DNA of 64,000 nucleotides from VXMT01 sp965204835. Lineage in GTDB: Bacteria; Chloroflexota; Dehalococcoidia; UBA2979. The stretch covers positions 992,001-1,056,000 of the forward strand of contig OZ242017.1 of the NCBI GenBank assembly GCA_965204835.1, read 5' to 3'. Below, one piece after another: positions 57,180 to 64,000 of this stretch (the stretch's first letter is position 1; the number at the start of each line of letters is the position of its first letter). The notes beneath the pieces are model-generated. The model ran no database searches. It was not told the DNA's origin and saw only the letters and a list, made by a program, of their open reading frames with translations. A program made the translations under genes and the position numbers.

Positions 57180-59093
57180 TCAGGCGTAGATGTTGAGGCG
57201 GTCGCGCGTCAGCCGCTCGCCGAAGGTCTCGCGCAGCACGTCGAAGCGGTCGATGTCGACCTCGCTGACGAACGAGATCGCCTTGCCCTCGCGCCCCGCG
57301 CGGCCAGTGCGCCCGGTGCGGTGCACGTACTCCTCGGCGTTGTCGGCGGCGTCGTAGTTCACGACGTGCGTGATCTCCGGGATGTCGAGCCCGCGCGCCG
57401 CGACGTTCGTCGCGATCAGCAGGTCGAGCTGGCCGTCGCGGAAGCGCTGCACGACGCGGTCGCGCTTGCGTTGGTCCATGTCCCCGTGCAGCGCGCCGAC
57501 GTGGACGCCGTCGCCCTGCAGCCGGTCGGTGAGGCGGTCGACCCCGCGCTTGGTGCGCGAGAACACCAGCGTGCGGCCCCGCAGCTCGCGGTCGATGAGC
57601 TCGCGCAGGCCGCGCACCTTGTCGCGCTCCGCGACCTCGAAGTAGACGTGCTCGACGGACTCGACGGTCTCGAGCTCGGCGGCGACCGCGATGGTCTCGG
57701 GGCGGTCCATGTAGCGGCGTACGAGCCGCATCACGTTGTGCGGCATGGTGGCGGAGAAGAGCGCGGTCTGCCGGCTGCGCGGCGTGCGGCCGAGGATGTG
57801 CGTGATGTCGGGCAGGAACCCGATGTCGAGCATCTGGTCCGCCTCGTCCAGCACCGCGTAGCGGATCCCGCTGAGCGAGAGCGTGCGACGCCGCAGGTGG
57901 TCCTTGATGCGCCCCGGCGTGCCGACGACGACGTGCGGGTTGGCGTCGAGCGCGCGGAAGTCGCCCTGCAGGGCGTGTCCACCGAGCAGTCCCACGGTGC
58001 GCAGCCCGAACGGCCGCCCGATGTCGGTGAGCACCGAGAGCACCTGCTGCGCGAGCTCCCGCGTGGGCACGAGCACCAGCGCCTGCGCCTCGGCGCGCGC
58101 GGGGTCGAGCTGCTCGGCCATCGGGATGCCGAACGCGAGTGTCTTGCCGGTGCCCGTCTGCGCGATGCCGACGACGTCGTGGCCCTCGAGCAGGACGGGG
58201 ATCGAACGCGCCTGGACGGGCGTGGGCTCGGTGAAGCCCATCTCCATCACGGCCGCCAGCGAGCGGTCGGAGATGCCGAGCGCGCGGAACGCCTCGGGCG
58301 CAGCGTCGAGGTCGACGGTGAGCTCGGTGGGGGCGTCGGCGGCAGGCTGCGGGGCCTCCGCTTCGGCCGCCTCGGTCTCGGCGGCATCCGTGGCCTCGGC
58401 GGGCGCCGCCCCGTTGCCGTTCGCGTCCGAGGAGCGGTTGCGGCCTCGCCCCCCGCGTCGGCCGCGGCGTCGGCGCTTCGGGCGCTCCTCGTCGGTGGTG
58501 GGTGCTGTGGCCTCGGTGGTGGCGGTGTGGGGTGCTGCAGGCTCGGGCTCGATGGGCTCTGCCGTCTCCTCGAGCGCGTCGGGAGCGGTCACGGCGTCGC
58601 CCTCGCCAAGCACCGGCAGGTTGCGCTGGCCGCCGACCCACACGCGGGGTGTGGTGCGCGGTCCGGAGGGTCGGCGGCGGCGGCCCGGCAGGATCGAGTC
58701 GTCTCCGCCCTCGGCGGCCGGGCGGAACGCGACGTCCTCCGGCAGGGGGTCGTCGAGGTTGCGTCGCTGCGGGCGGCGCGAGCGGTCCCCGCGGCCTCGG
58801 GTGTCGCGGCCTCGGGTGTCGCGGTTGCGGTCGTTCCGGCCTCGCTCGTTGCGGCCACGGTCGCTGCGGCCGGAGCGGTCCTGGTTGGTCTGTGTGGTGG
58901 ATCGGGGTCGGGTGTCGGTCAGGGTCTGCGTGGTAGCTCCTTCGTGTTGCTGGGCGCCGTTGCGCCGTCCGCGGCCGCGTCCGCCGCGCTTGCCGCGACG
59001 CCGCTTGCGGCCGGGTTCCGAGGGTGCCGGGGCGCGCTCGGCCGCGGTGCGGGGCGGCGCGAGCAGATCACGGATGCGGCCAAACAGGCTCAC
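57180..59093 (-). CDS. DEAD-box RNA helicase with long basic N-terminal extension
   Basis: A 637-residue RNA helicase. The core (about 270-637) has FTEPTPVQARSIPVLL, AQTGTGKT, PTRELAQQV, DEADQMLDIGF, SATM, TNVAARGLDIPEI and HRTGRTGRAG. The first about 265 residues are low-complexity: Arg/Gly/Asn/Asp-rich (RGRNERGRNDRNRDTRGRDT), then Glu/Ala/Thr-rich, with a second basic patch (RPKRRRRGRRGGRGRNRS). In most bacterial DEAD proteins such tails are C-terminal, so this order is less common. The start is the GTG at 59093 with GAGGAG upstream. The 200-bp gap before it has a TATACT box (59242-59247, minus) but nothing else clear. Confidence 0.93.
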   Translation of the reverse strand: MSLFGRIRDLLAPPRTAAERAPAPSEPGRKRRRGKRGGRGRGRRNGAQQHEGATTQTLTDTRPRSTTQTNQDRSGRSDRGRNERGRNDRNRDTRGRDTRGRGDRSRRPQRRNLDDPLPEDVAFRPAAEGGDDSILPGRRRRPSGPRTTPRVWVGGQRNLPVLGEGDAVTAPDALEETAEPIEPEPAAPHTATTEATAPTTDEERPKRRRRGRRGGRGRNRSSDANGNGAAPAEATDAAETEAAEAEAPQPAADAPTELTVDLDAAPEAFRALGISDRSLAAVMEMGFTEPTPVQARSIPVLLEGHDVVGIAQTGTGKTLAFGIPMAEQLDPARAEAQALVLVPTRELAQQVLSVLTDIGRPFGLRTVGLLGGHALQGDFRALDANPHVVVGTPGRIKDHLRRRTLSLSGIRYAVLDEADQMLDIGFLPDITHILGRTPRSRQTALFSATMPHNVMRLVRRYMDRPETIAVAAELETVESVEHVYFEVAERDKVRGLRELIDRELRGRTLVFSRTKRGVDRLTDRLQGDGVHVGALHGDMDQRKRDRVVQRFRDGQLDLLIATNVAARGLDIPEITHVVNYDAADNAEEYVHRTGRTGRAGREGKAISFVSEVDIDRFDVLRETFGERLTRDRLNIYA

Positions 59094-59294
59094 CGGCGCT
59101 CCTCGTGGTCACGGGTGTGCGAGGGCGCATGATGGATCGCCGGAGCGGCGTCCGGCCGTCGTACCCGAAGCGGTGTGCGGACAGTGCGGAACCCGGCGCT
59201 CTGCGGGCCGGGCGACGCGGTGTACTGCGTCATCGACCCCCAGTATAACAAGTCTCCCCCTGCGGCATAGGCGGACGGGCTGCGTGCCTCCGGG

Positions 59295-60167
59295 CTAGCG
59301 GAACACGATCGTCTTGTTGTCATGCACCAGGATGCGGTCCTCGATGTGCCAGCGCACCGCGCGCGCCAGCACCACGCGCTCGATCTCCCGCCCGAGCCGC
59401 GCGAGGTCGTCGAGCGTGTTGCGGTGCGTCACCCGCTCGACGTCCTGCTCGATGATCGGGCCCTCGTCGAGCTCCTCGGTGGCGTAGTGGGCGGTGGCGC
59501 CGATGATCTTGACCCCGCGCCGCCACGCCATCGCTCGGGGGTTCGCCCCGGCGAATGCAGGCAGGAACGAGTGGTGGATGTTGATGATCGACTGTGGGAA
59601 CTCGTCCAGCACCGTCGGCGTCAGCACCTGCATATAGCGCGCGAGCACAACGAGGTCGACGCGGCCGCGCAGCAGCTCGATGATCGCCTGTTCCTGCTGC
59701 GGCTTCGTCGCGGGGGTGACCGGCAGGTGGTGGTACGGCACGCCGTACCGGTCGGCCAGGTAGCGGAGCTCGTCGTGGTTCGAGATCACGATCTCGATGT
59801 CGGCGGCGAGCTCACCGGACTGGGACCGCCACAGCAGGTCGAGCACGCAGTGCGGCTCACGGGTGCCGAGCAGCGCGATACGCGGGCGCGTCGCGCTGTA
59901 CGAGATGTGCCACTCCATCCCGAACTGTGGCGCGACCTCCTCGCCGAACGACTCGGCGATGTCGGACGCCGGCATCTCGAGGCTGGCGAGGTCGAACTCG
60001 ATGCGCAGGAAGAAGCGCGCCGTGTCGCCGCCCGTGGAGTGCTGGTCGCCCTGCACGATGTTCGCGCCGTAGCGGTAGAGGTGCTCGGACACGGCGGCGA
60101 CGATGCCGGGTCGGTCGGGGCACTGCACGAGCAGGCGCGCCGTGCCCTCGGTTGGAGATTCGTTCAC
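59295..60167 (-). CDS. purU: Formyltetrahydrofolate deformylase
   Basis: A 290-residue enzyme that splits 10-formyl-THF to THF and formate, balancing one-carbon pools. The N-terminal ACT domain begins RLLVQCPDRPGIVAAVSEHL; the catalytic domain has RIALLGTREPHCVLDLLW, SIINIHHSFLPAFAGANP (Asn and His) and LDEGPIIEQDVERV (Asp). Length and order are typical. The GTG at 60167 is preceded at six bases by TATCAT, so a leaderless message is likely. Confidence 0.96.
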   Translation of the reverse strand: MNESPTEGTARLLVQCPDRPGIVAAVSEHLYRYGANIVQGDQHSTGGDTARFFLRIEFDLASLEMPASDIAESFGEEVAPQFGMEWHISYSATRPRIALLGTREPHCVLDLLWRSQSGELAADIEIVISNHDELRYLADRYGVPYHHLPVTPATKPQQEQAIIELLRGRVDLVVLARYMQVLTPTVLDEFPQSIINIHHSFLPAFAGANPRAMAWRRGVKIIGATAHYATEELDEGPIIEQDVERVTHRNTLDDLARLGREIERVVLARAVRWHIEDRILVHDNKTIVFR

Positions 60168-60173
60168 GTCGCG

Positions 60174-60179
60174 ATGATA
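60174..60179 (-). promoter_or_regulatory. -10 box of purU, likely leaderless
   Basis: TATCAT on the minus strand ends six bases before the GTG start of purU; there is no room for a ribosome site between them. Confidence 0.55.
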
Positions 60180-60213
60180 GACGGGCGCACGGTTCTACGC
60201 CCACCACCGCCGG

Positions 60214-61197
60214 CTACGTACGCTCGGGCCGCAGGTGGCCGCCGAGCGGCGCGTCGAGCTTCAGGCGCTCCTCGACCGGGAGGAAGCACACCAGCTCGTC
60301 GCACGCCTGGTAGCGCACCTCGATGCCGATCGGGACGCCGTCCCCGCCGTCGGGCGCCTCGGCGCTGCGGTAGGAGAGCGGCACACGGATGTGGATGTCG
60401 CCCTCGAAGACCTGCAACTCCTCGCCGACGGCCTCGACGAGCAACGGCCGCGTCGGCGGCATCACGGGCGCGTCGGCGCGCAACTCCTCGGGGCCCGTCA
60501 CCATCACGCTCGTCGCGACCAGGCCCTCCGGTACCGGCTCGCCGTATGCGTGCTGCCCCTCGGGCAGGTTGATGCGCACGAGCAGGTCGACGCGCCGGAA
60601 CGGCTTGAGCTCGGGGCTGCCGAGCGAGGCGCTGACCGCGCCGCCGCCGTCCGCCGCCGGGTAGCCCTCGGGGTCGTACCACTCGCCGAGGTCGCCGCGG
60701 ATGATCGTCTCGGCGCTCTCGCGCACCCGGTAGTTGGTGTTGAAGTGCTTCTGGACGATGCGCCCCTCGGCGTCGGCCAGGTACGCGCCCGGGAACGGCA
60801 TGCCGTACAGGCGATGGTCCTCCGGCACCTCGGTGTTGCGGATGCCGTACTCGTCGATCACTGCCGAGTCCGCATCCGACAGCACCGGGAAGGTCACGCG
60901 GTAGCGCTCGGTGAATTGCGCGATGACCTCGGCGGGCTCGGGCGTGACGGCGATGACCCTAACGCCCGCGGCCTCGAACGCCGCGAGGTGTTCCTGCAGC
61001 TCCACGAGCTGCGTGCGGCAGTACGGTCACCAGCTGGTGCCACGCACGAAGACGAGGAAGGCGCGCCCGCCCGCGCGCGCCTCGTGCACGTCGACGGCGT
61101 TGCCGTGCTGGTCAGGGAGGGCGAAGCCGGGCAGTGGCTCGCCGATCTCGGGGCCGGTCGCGAACGGCCTGGCCTGGCCGGCCTGTGAAGTCGTCAT
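60214..61197 (-). CDS. Redoxin with in-frame TGA (probable selenocysteine) and DsbD-like C-terminal domain
   Basis: A 327-residue reading frame from ATG 61197 to 60214 with one internal TGA at 61029-61027 (residue 57). The sequence around it is FLVFVRGTSW-TGA-PYCRTQLVEL; in AhpC/TSA-type redoxins the aligned residue is the redox Cys of a CxxC motif, so TGA gives UxxC. The frame is conserved on both sides (before: GEPLPGFALPDQHGNAVDV; after: ITVTPEPAEV-type redoxin strands, here VIAVTPEPAEVIAQF), which argues against a dead gene. The last about 130 residues look like the N-terminal DsbD domain, ending ACDELVCFLPVEERLKL. GAGGAG precedes the ATG. An ORF caller would split it in two. A true stop mutation remains possible. 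Confidence 0.75.
60996..61029 (-). promoter_or_regulatory. Candidate bacterial SECIS element
   Basis: Minus strand: TGA, 14 bases, then GCAGCTC, loop GTG, GAGCTGC (stem arms 61006-61012 and 60996-61002). The 7-bp stem, the three-base loop starting with G and the loop position 22 bases after TGA fit the published general rules for bacterial SECIS elements. Confidence 0.65.
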
Positions 61198-61293
61198 GGT
61201 CGCCGCTCCTCGCGCGAACGTTCCGTCCTGCATGATGCTATCGGTGCCGGGATGCGGCGACCGCCACGCGGGGCGAATGGGAGCGGGGAGCCG

Positions 61294-61704
61294 ATGACCA
61301 CTCGATTCCTCACGCCCTTCGAGCGCCTCGGCGGCCGCGAGGTGCTGCACGGCATCATCGACGACTTCTACGAGCGCATCGACGCCGACCCGGAGCTGCG
61401 CCCCATCTTCCCGGCCGACCTCGTGCCGGGCCGCGAGAAGCAGAAGCTGTTCCTGGAGCAGTGGCTGGGCGGCGAGCCGCTCTACGAGCGGGCGTACGGC
61501 CCACCGATGATGCGACGTCGCCACCTGCCGTTCGCCATCACCGTGCCGGCCGCGGAGCGCTGGCTGACGCACTTCGGCGCGGCCCTCGACGCCTCCGGGA
61601 CGGACGACCGGCTGGCGACGGAGATCATGACGGCGCTGCGGCCGGTGGCGATGCGGATGGTGAACAGAAGCGAGGTGGAGGGCCCGGGGGCGGCCGGAGC
61701 GTAG
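61294..61704 (+). CDS. Truncated haemoglobin (group II type)
   Basis: A 136-residue globin. TPFERLGGREVLHGIIDDFYERI, DPELRPIFPADLVPGREKQKLFLEQWLGGEPLY, and MMRRRHLPFAITVPAAERWLTHFGAAL are standard; the proximal His lies in RRRHLPF. Such proteins bind oxygen or NO and protect from nitrosative or oxidative stress. GGGGAG lies just before the ATG. It is divergent from the redoxin gene (96-base gap), which fits a shared stress function. Confidence 0.93.
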   Translation: MTTRFLTPFERLGGREVLHGIIDDFYERIDADPELRPIFPADLVPGREKQKLFLEQWLGGEPLYERAYGPPMMRRRHLPFAITVPAAERWLTHFGAALDASGTDDRLATEIMTALRPVAMRMVNRSEVEGPGAAGA

Positions 61705-61708
61705 CCAT

Positions 61709-61743
61709 CTATCAATTTGATAGGAACTGATAGGTGATTGATA
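61709..61743 (+). promoter_or_regulatory. AT-rich operator-like repeats
   Basis: CTATCAATTTGATAG (61709-61723) is a perfect 7-bp palindrome around one base. TGATAG recurs at 61728-61733 and TTGATA at 61738-61743. The tract is strikingly AT-rich for this genome and runs into the start of the next small gene. Confidence 0.6.
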
Positions 61744-61970
61744 CGTGCGAGCGCGACCAGCACGTCGTGATCAGCGACGCCCTGCGCAACCCGGACGCGT
61801 GGTTCACGATCCAGGCCCACGAGCGGCGGCACCGCGTCGCGTATGCGACGGCGCGCGCCGACCTGCTCGGCCTCGAGGCCGCCGGCCTCTTCGCCCGGCA
61901 CCTGGCCGGCAATCAGTTCGTGTTCCGGCCCGCGGGGGGCCTCGCCGCGCAGCTCTCCGCCGGCTCCTGA
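61734..61970 (+). CDS. Small protein, possibly a winged helix
   Basis: A 78-residue protein starting with GTG at 61734 (the ATT/GAT codons follow). TATARADLLGLEAAGLFARHLAGNQFVF in order looks like the recognition helix and wing of a small winged-helix DNA-binding protein (A-x-x-D-L-x-x-L-x-x-x-G-L), written here as YATARADLLGLEAAGLFA. No named family. The overlapping TTGATAG repeats could be its own operator. No clear ribosome site. Function is inference. Confidence 0.5.
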   Translation: MIDTCERDQHVVISDALRNPDAWFTIQAHERRHRVAYATARADLLGLEAAGLFARHLAGNQFVFRPAGGLAAQLSAGS

Positions 61971-62063
61971 CGGCCCCGGCAGCGCCCGGCCGTGCAAGGC
62001 GGGCGCGAGGCTTCTATCGTTACGGCGCGCGGCAGGGGCGTGCCGCGCGAGGGGGGCCGTGAC

Positions 62064-64000
62064 ATGACCGGGGATACGACCGGGCTGATGCCGCTCGACG
62101 ACGTGCGCGTAATCGACCTCACGCACACCAGCGCGGGACCGTTCTGCACGCGCATCCTCGCCGACTACGGCGCCGACGTGATCAAGATCGAGCGCCCCGG
62201 CGGCGACCCGGCGCGCGCGCTCCCGCCGTTCCCCGGCGACGAGCCCCACCCGGAACGCTCAGGCACCTTCCTCTTCCTCAACACCAGCAAGCGCAGCGTC
62301 GTGCTGGACCTCAAGACCGACGAGGGGCGCGAGACCTTCCTGCGGCTGGTCGCCGGCGCCGACGTGGTGGTCGAGAACTTCAGGCCGGGCACGATGGACC
62401 GCCTCGGCATCGGCTACGAGGTCCTGCGCGACGTCAACCCGATGATCGTGCTGACCTCGATCTCCAACTTCGGGCAGGACGGTCCGTACCGCGACTACGA
62501 GGCCATCGACCTCACGCTCTTCGGCATGGGCGGGGCGATGTACGCGCAGGGCGACGTCGACTACGAGCCGCTGAAGACCGCCGGGCGCATCACGAGCTAC
62601 CACGGTGGCTTCGTCGGCGCGCTCGCCACTGGCGTCGCGCTGCGCGCCGCCGCAGACCGCGGCGAAGGCGAGCACGTCGACGTCAGCATCTTCGAGACGG
62701 CGACACACTCGATCGATATGCGGCTGGGACGCCTGATGGGCTTCCAGTACTCGGGCCGCGTGGCGCCGCGGGCGGGGCGCGTCTCCCAGGTCGGCACGGG
62801 CGTGTTCCCGTGCGCCGACGGGTTCTTCCTCATGACCGGCGGCCCGGCCTACATGCCGCGCATCCTGCCGATGGTGGGCCGCGAGGACCTCCTCGACCAT
62901 CCCGACTGGTCGACCCCGGCCGCGCTGTCGGCCCCGGAGCGCATCGAGGAGTTCATCCCGATCCTGCTGCCGTGGATGATCGAGCGCACCCGCAACGAGG
63001 TCCGCGACGCCTGCCAGGAGTTCGGCGTGCTCGGCGGCCCGCTCAACACCATCGCCGACACCTTCGAGGACCCCAACTTCACGTATCGCGACTTCTACCA
63101 GACCATCGACCACCCCGAGACCGGCCCGCTGACCTACCCCGGCTTCCACTCCCGCCTCTACCGCGAGGAGGGGCCGATGCCGGAGCGCCGCCGCGCGCCG
63201 CTGCTCGGCGAGCACACCGAGGAGGTGCTGGCCGAGCTGGAGGCAGCGCCGCCCGCGCCCGCGAAGGCGACCCCGCGTGCCGCCTCCTCAAAGCGCCTGC
63301 CGCTCGAGGGCCTGCGCATCCTCGACTTCACGGTGGTCTGGGCGGGGCCGTACTCGACGATGCAGCTCGCCGATTGGGGCGCGGAAGTGATCCGCGTCGA
63401 GTCGATCATGCACCTCGCGCCCGCCACGCGCGGGCAGCTTGCCCGGCCGCCGCACGACGCGGTGATCGCGATGGGCAACAGCGGCATGGGCTACCCGGAC
63501 AACGACGCCGGCCCGCGCCCGTGGAACATGGGCGCCGCCTTCAACTGCCATGCACGCAACAAGCTCTCGATGACCGTCGACCTGACGCGGCCCGAGGGCC
63601 AGGAGGTGCTCGACCGCCTGCTCGCGGTCTCCGACGGGGTGATCGAGAACAACCTCCCGCCGAACATCGAGAAGCAGGGCGTCACCTGGGAGCGGCTGTC
63701 GCGCGTGAACCCCAACCTCGTGATGCTGCGCATCCCCGGCTTCGGCATCGAGGGCCCCTACCGCAGCTACCGGACCATGGGCCACCACATGGAGGCGCTT
63801 GCCGGGCACCCCGCGATCCGCAGCTACCCCGGCCTGAGCCTCGAGTACGCACCCACGGCGGTGCCGTCCGACGCGGCGTCCGGCATCGGCGCCGCGCTCG
63901 CGTTCCTCATGGGCATCCGCTACCGCGAGCGCACCGGCCACGGGCTGATGATCGAGCAGGCCACGGCCGAGAACTTCATGCCGATGGTGGGCGAGTTCAT
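62064..64000 (+). CDS. Fused double CaiB/BaiF CoA-transferase, 3' end outside the window
   Basis: The frame from ATG 62064 is open to the window end, over 645 codons. The first domain (about 1-400) begins LDDVRVIDLTHTSAGPFCTR and has DYGADVIKIERPGGDPAR, FLFLNTSKRSVVLDLKTDEG and GADVVVENFRPGTMDRLGIG, the typical class III CoA-transferase blocks. After an Ala/Pro linker the family pattern restarts at about residue 412: LEGLRILDFTVVWAGPYSTM, WGAEVIRVESI and NKLSMTVDLTRPEGQEVLD. So two CoA-transferase units are fused. The catalytic Asp is likely within the SIFETA/DVSI area of each unit. It moves CoA between acids; substrates unknown. GAGGGGGG precedes the ATG and TATCGT lies about 45 bases upstream. 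Confidence 0.92.
   Translation, partial: MTGDTTGLMPLDDVRVIDLTHTSAGPFCTRILADYGADVIKIERPGGDPARALPPFPGDEPHPERSGTFLFLNTSKRSVVLDLKTDEGRETFLRLVAGADVVVENFRPGTMDRLGIGYEVLRDVNPMIVLTSISNFGQDGPYRDYEAIDLTLFGMGGAMYAQGDVDYEPLKTAGRITSYHGGFVGALATGVALRAAADRGEGEHVDVSIFETATHSIDMRLGRLMGFQYSGRVAPRAGRVSQVGTGVFPCADGFFLMTGGPAYMPRILPMVGREDLLDHPDWSTPAALSAPERIEEFIPILLPWMIERTRNEVRDACQEFGVLGGPLNTIADTFEDPNFTYRDFYQTIDHPETGPLTYPGFHSRLYREEGPMPERRRAPLLGEHTEEVLAELEAAPPAPAKATPRAASSKRLPLEGLRILDFTVVWAGPYSTMQLADWGAEVIRVESIMHLAPATRGQLARPPHDAVIAMGNSGMGYPDNDAGPRPWNMGAAFNCHARNKLSMTVDLTRPEGQEVLDRLLAVSDGVIENNLPPNIEKQGVTWERLSRVNPNLVMLRIPGFGIEGPYRSYRTMGHHMEALAGHPAIRSYPGLSLEYAPTAVPSDAASGIGAALAFLMGIRYRERTGHGLMIEQATAENFMPMVGEF

Noticed and set aside
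60214..61197. Redoxin as a pseudogene split by a stop
   Set aside because: There is no frameshift, both halves are well kept, the TGA replaces the one residue where Sec is expected, and a SECIS-like stem follows. Kept as a possible alternative only.

Overview
The window is a GC-rich (about 70 percent) bacterial chromosome segment, densely coded on both strands. It starts inside one gene and ends inside another. Several traits point to a Chloroflexota-type bacterium, probably Dehalococcoidia-like: F420/FMN-type PPOX proteins, CaiB/BaiF CoA-transferase and acyl-CoA dehydrogenase genes, an HspR/HAIR heat-shock circuit, a VKOR/DsbA thiol system, and lipoproteins with Thr-Pro-rich linkers. A high-GC actinobacterium is the main alternative. 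Starts are often GTG or TTG. Many promoters show a TANNNT -10 box, and at least eight genes have that box only 6-7 bases before the start codon, which suggests leaderless transcripts.

Layout. 0-5 kb: a DUF885 fragment, tRNA-Ser(UGA), a DNA methyltransferase with an Mrr-like tail and atypical base composition, an acyl-CoA dehydrogenase and a TrxR-like flavoprotein. 4.7-12.5 kb: purine salvage (hpt, adenine deaminase), a four-gene envelope operon (MFS, CapA, a toroid-like protein, MarC-like), a second MFS protein and a SodC lipoprotein. 12.6-17.5 kb: heat-shock locus. hsp20 with a small upstream ORF diverges from dnaJ-hspR-micro-ORF-clpC across one HAIR operator. 17.7-31 kb: DUF3800, a tandem-DsbA/VKOR disulfide pair, a LysE exporter, a HEPN/GIY-YIG cassette, a PQQ-type sugar dehydrogenase, an MFS protein, argC, fic, a GGQ release-factor-like protein, an orphan ABC binding protein, and an NCS2 permease with an unusual C-terminal domain. 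31.6-37 kb: clpS-PPOX-GNAT, then a cluster of small catabolic-type enzymes (cyclase, NIPSNAP, two CMD paralogues, MDR). 37-40.8 kb: a 1247-residue LuxR-type HTH, membrane-spanning, 29-repeat protein. 41-50.5 kb: a Tag-like glycosylase, DEAD-box helicase, aminotransferase, thioredoxin-like protein, HAD, PPOX, DUF192 lipoprotein, dienelactone hydrolase, a VapBC-type module and a GAF protein. 50.6-54.8 kb: thiamine ABC transporter under a TPP riboswitch. 55-64 kb: small repeat-bearing membrane protein with a truncated copy, a kinase/AAA fusion behind a second DEAD-box helicase, purU, a redoxin with an in-frame TGA at its catalytic position, a truncated haemoglobin, a small regulator-like protein, and a fused double CoA-transferase that leaves the window.

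The most notable points are four. First, the redoxin (60214-61197) carries a TGA exactly where the peroxidatic/redox Cys belongs, followed by a stem-loop that fits a bacterial SECIS, so it is probably a selenoprotein. Second, the LuxR-HTH/TM/29-repeat protein looks like a membrane one-component regulator with an extracellular propeller array. Third, two small toxin-like cassettes (HEPN/GIY-YIG; AbrB/PIN) each sit between an intact minus-strand gene end and a diverged short copy of that same gene end. Fourth, the HspR circuit has an architecture that can be read directly from sequence. No CRISPR array, rRNA, complete insertion sequence or integrase was seen.
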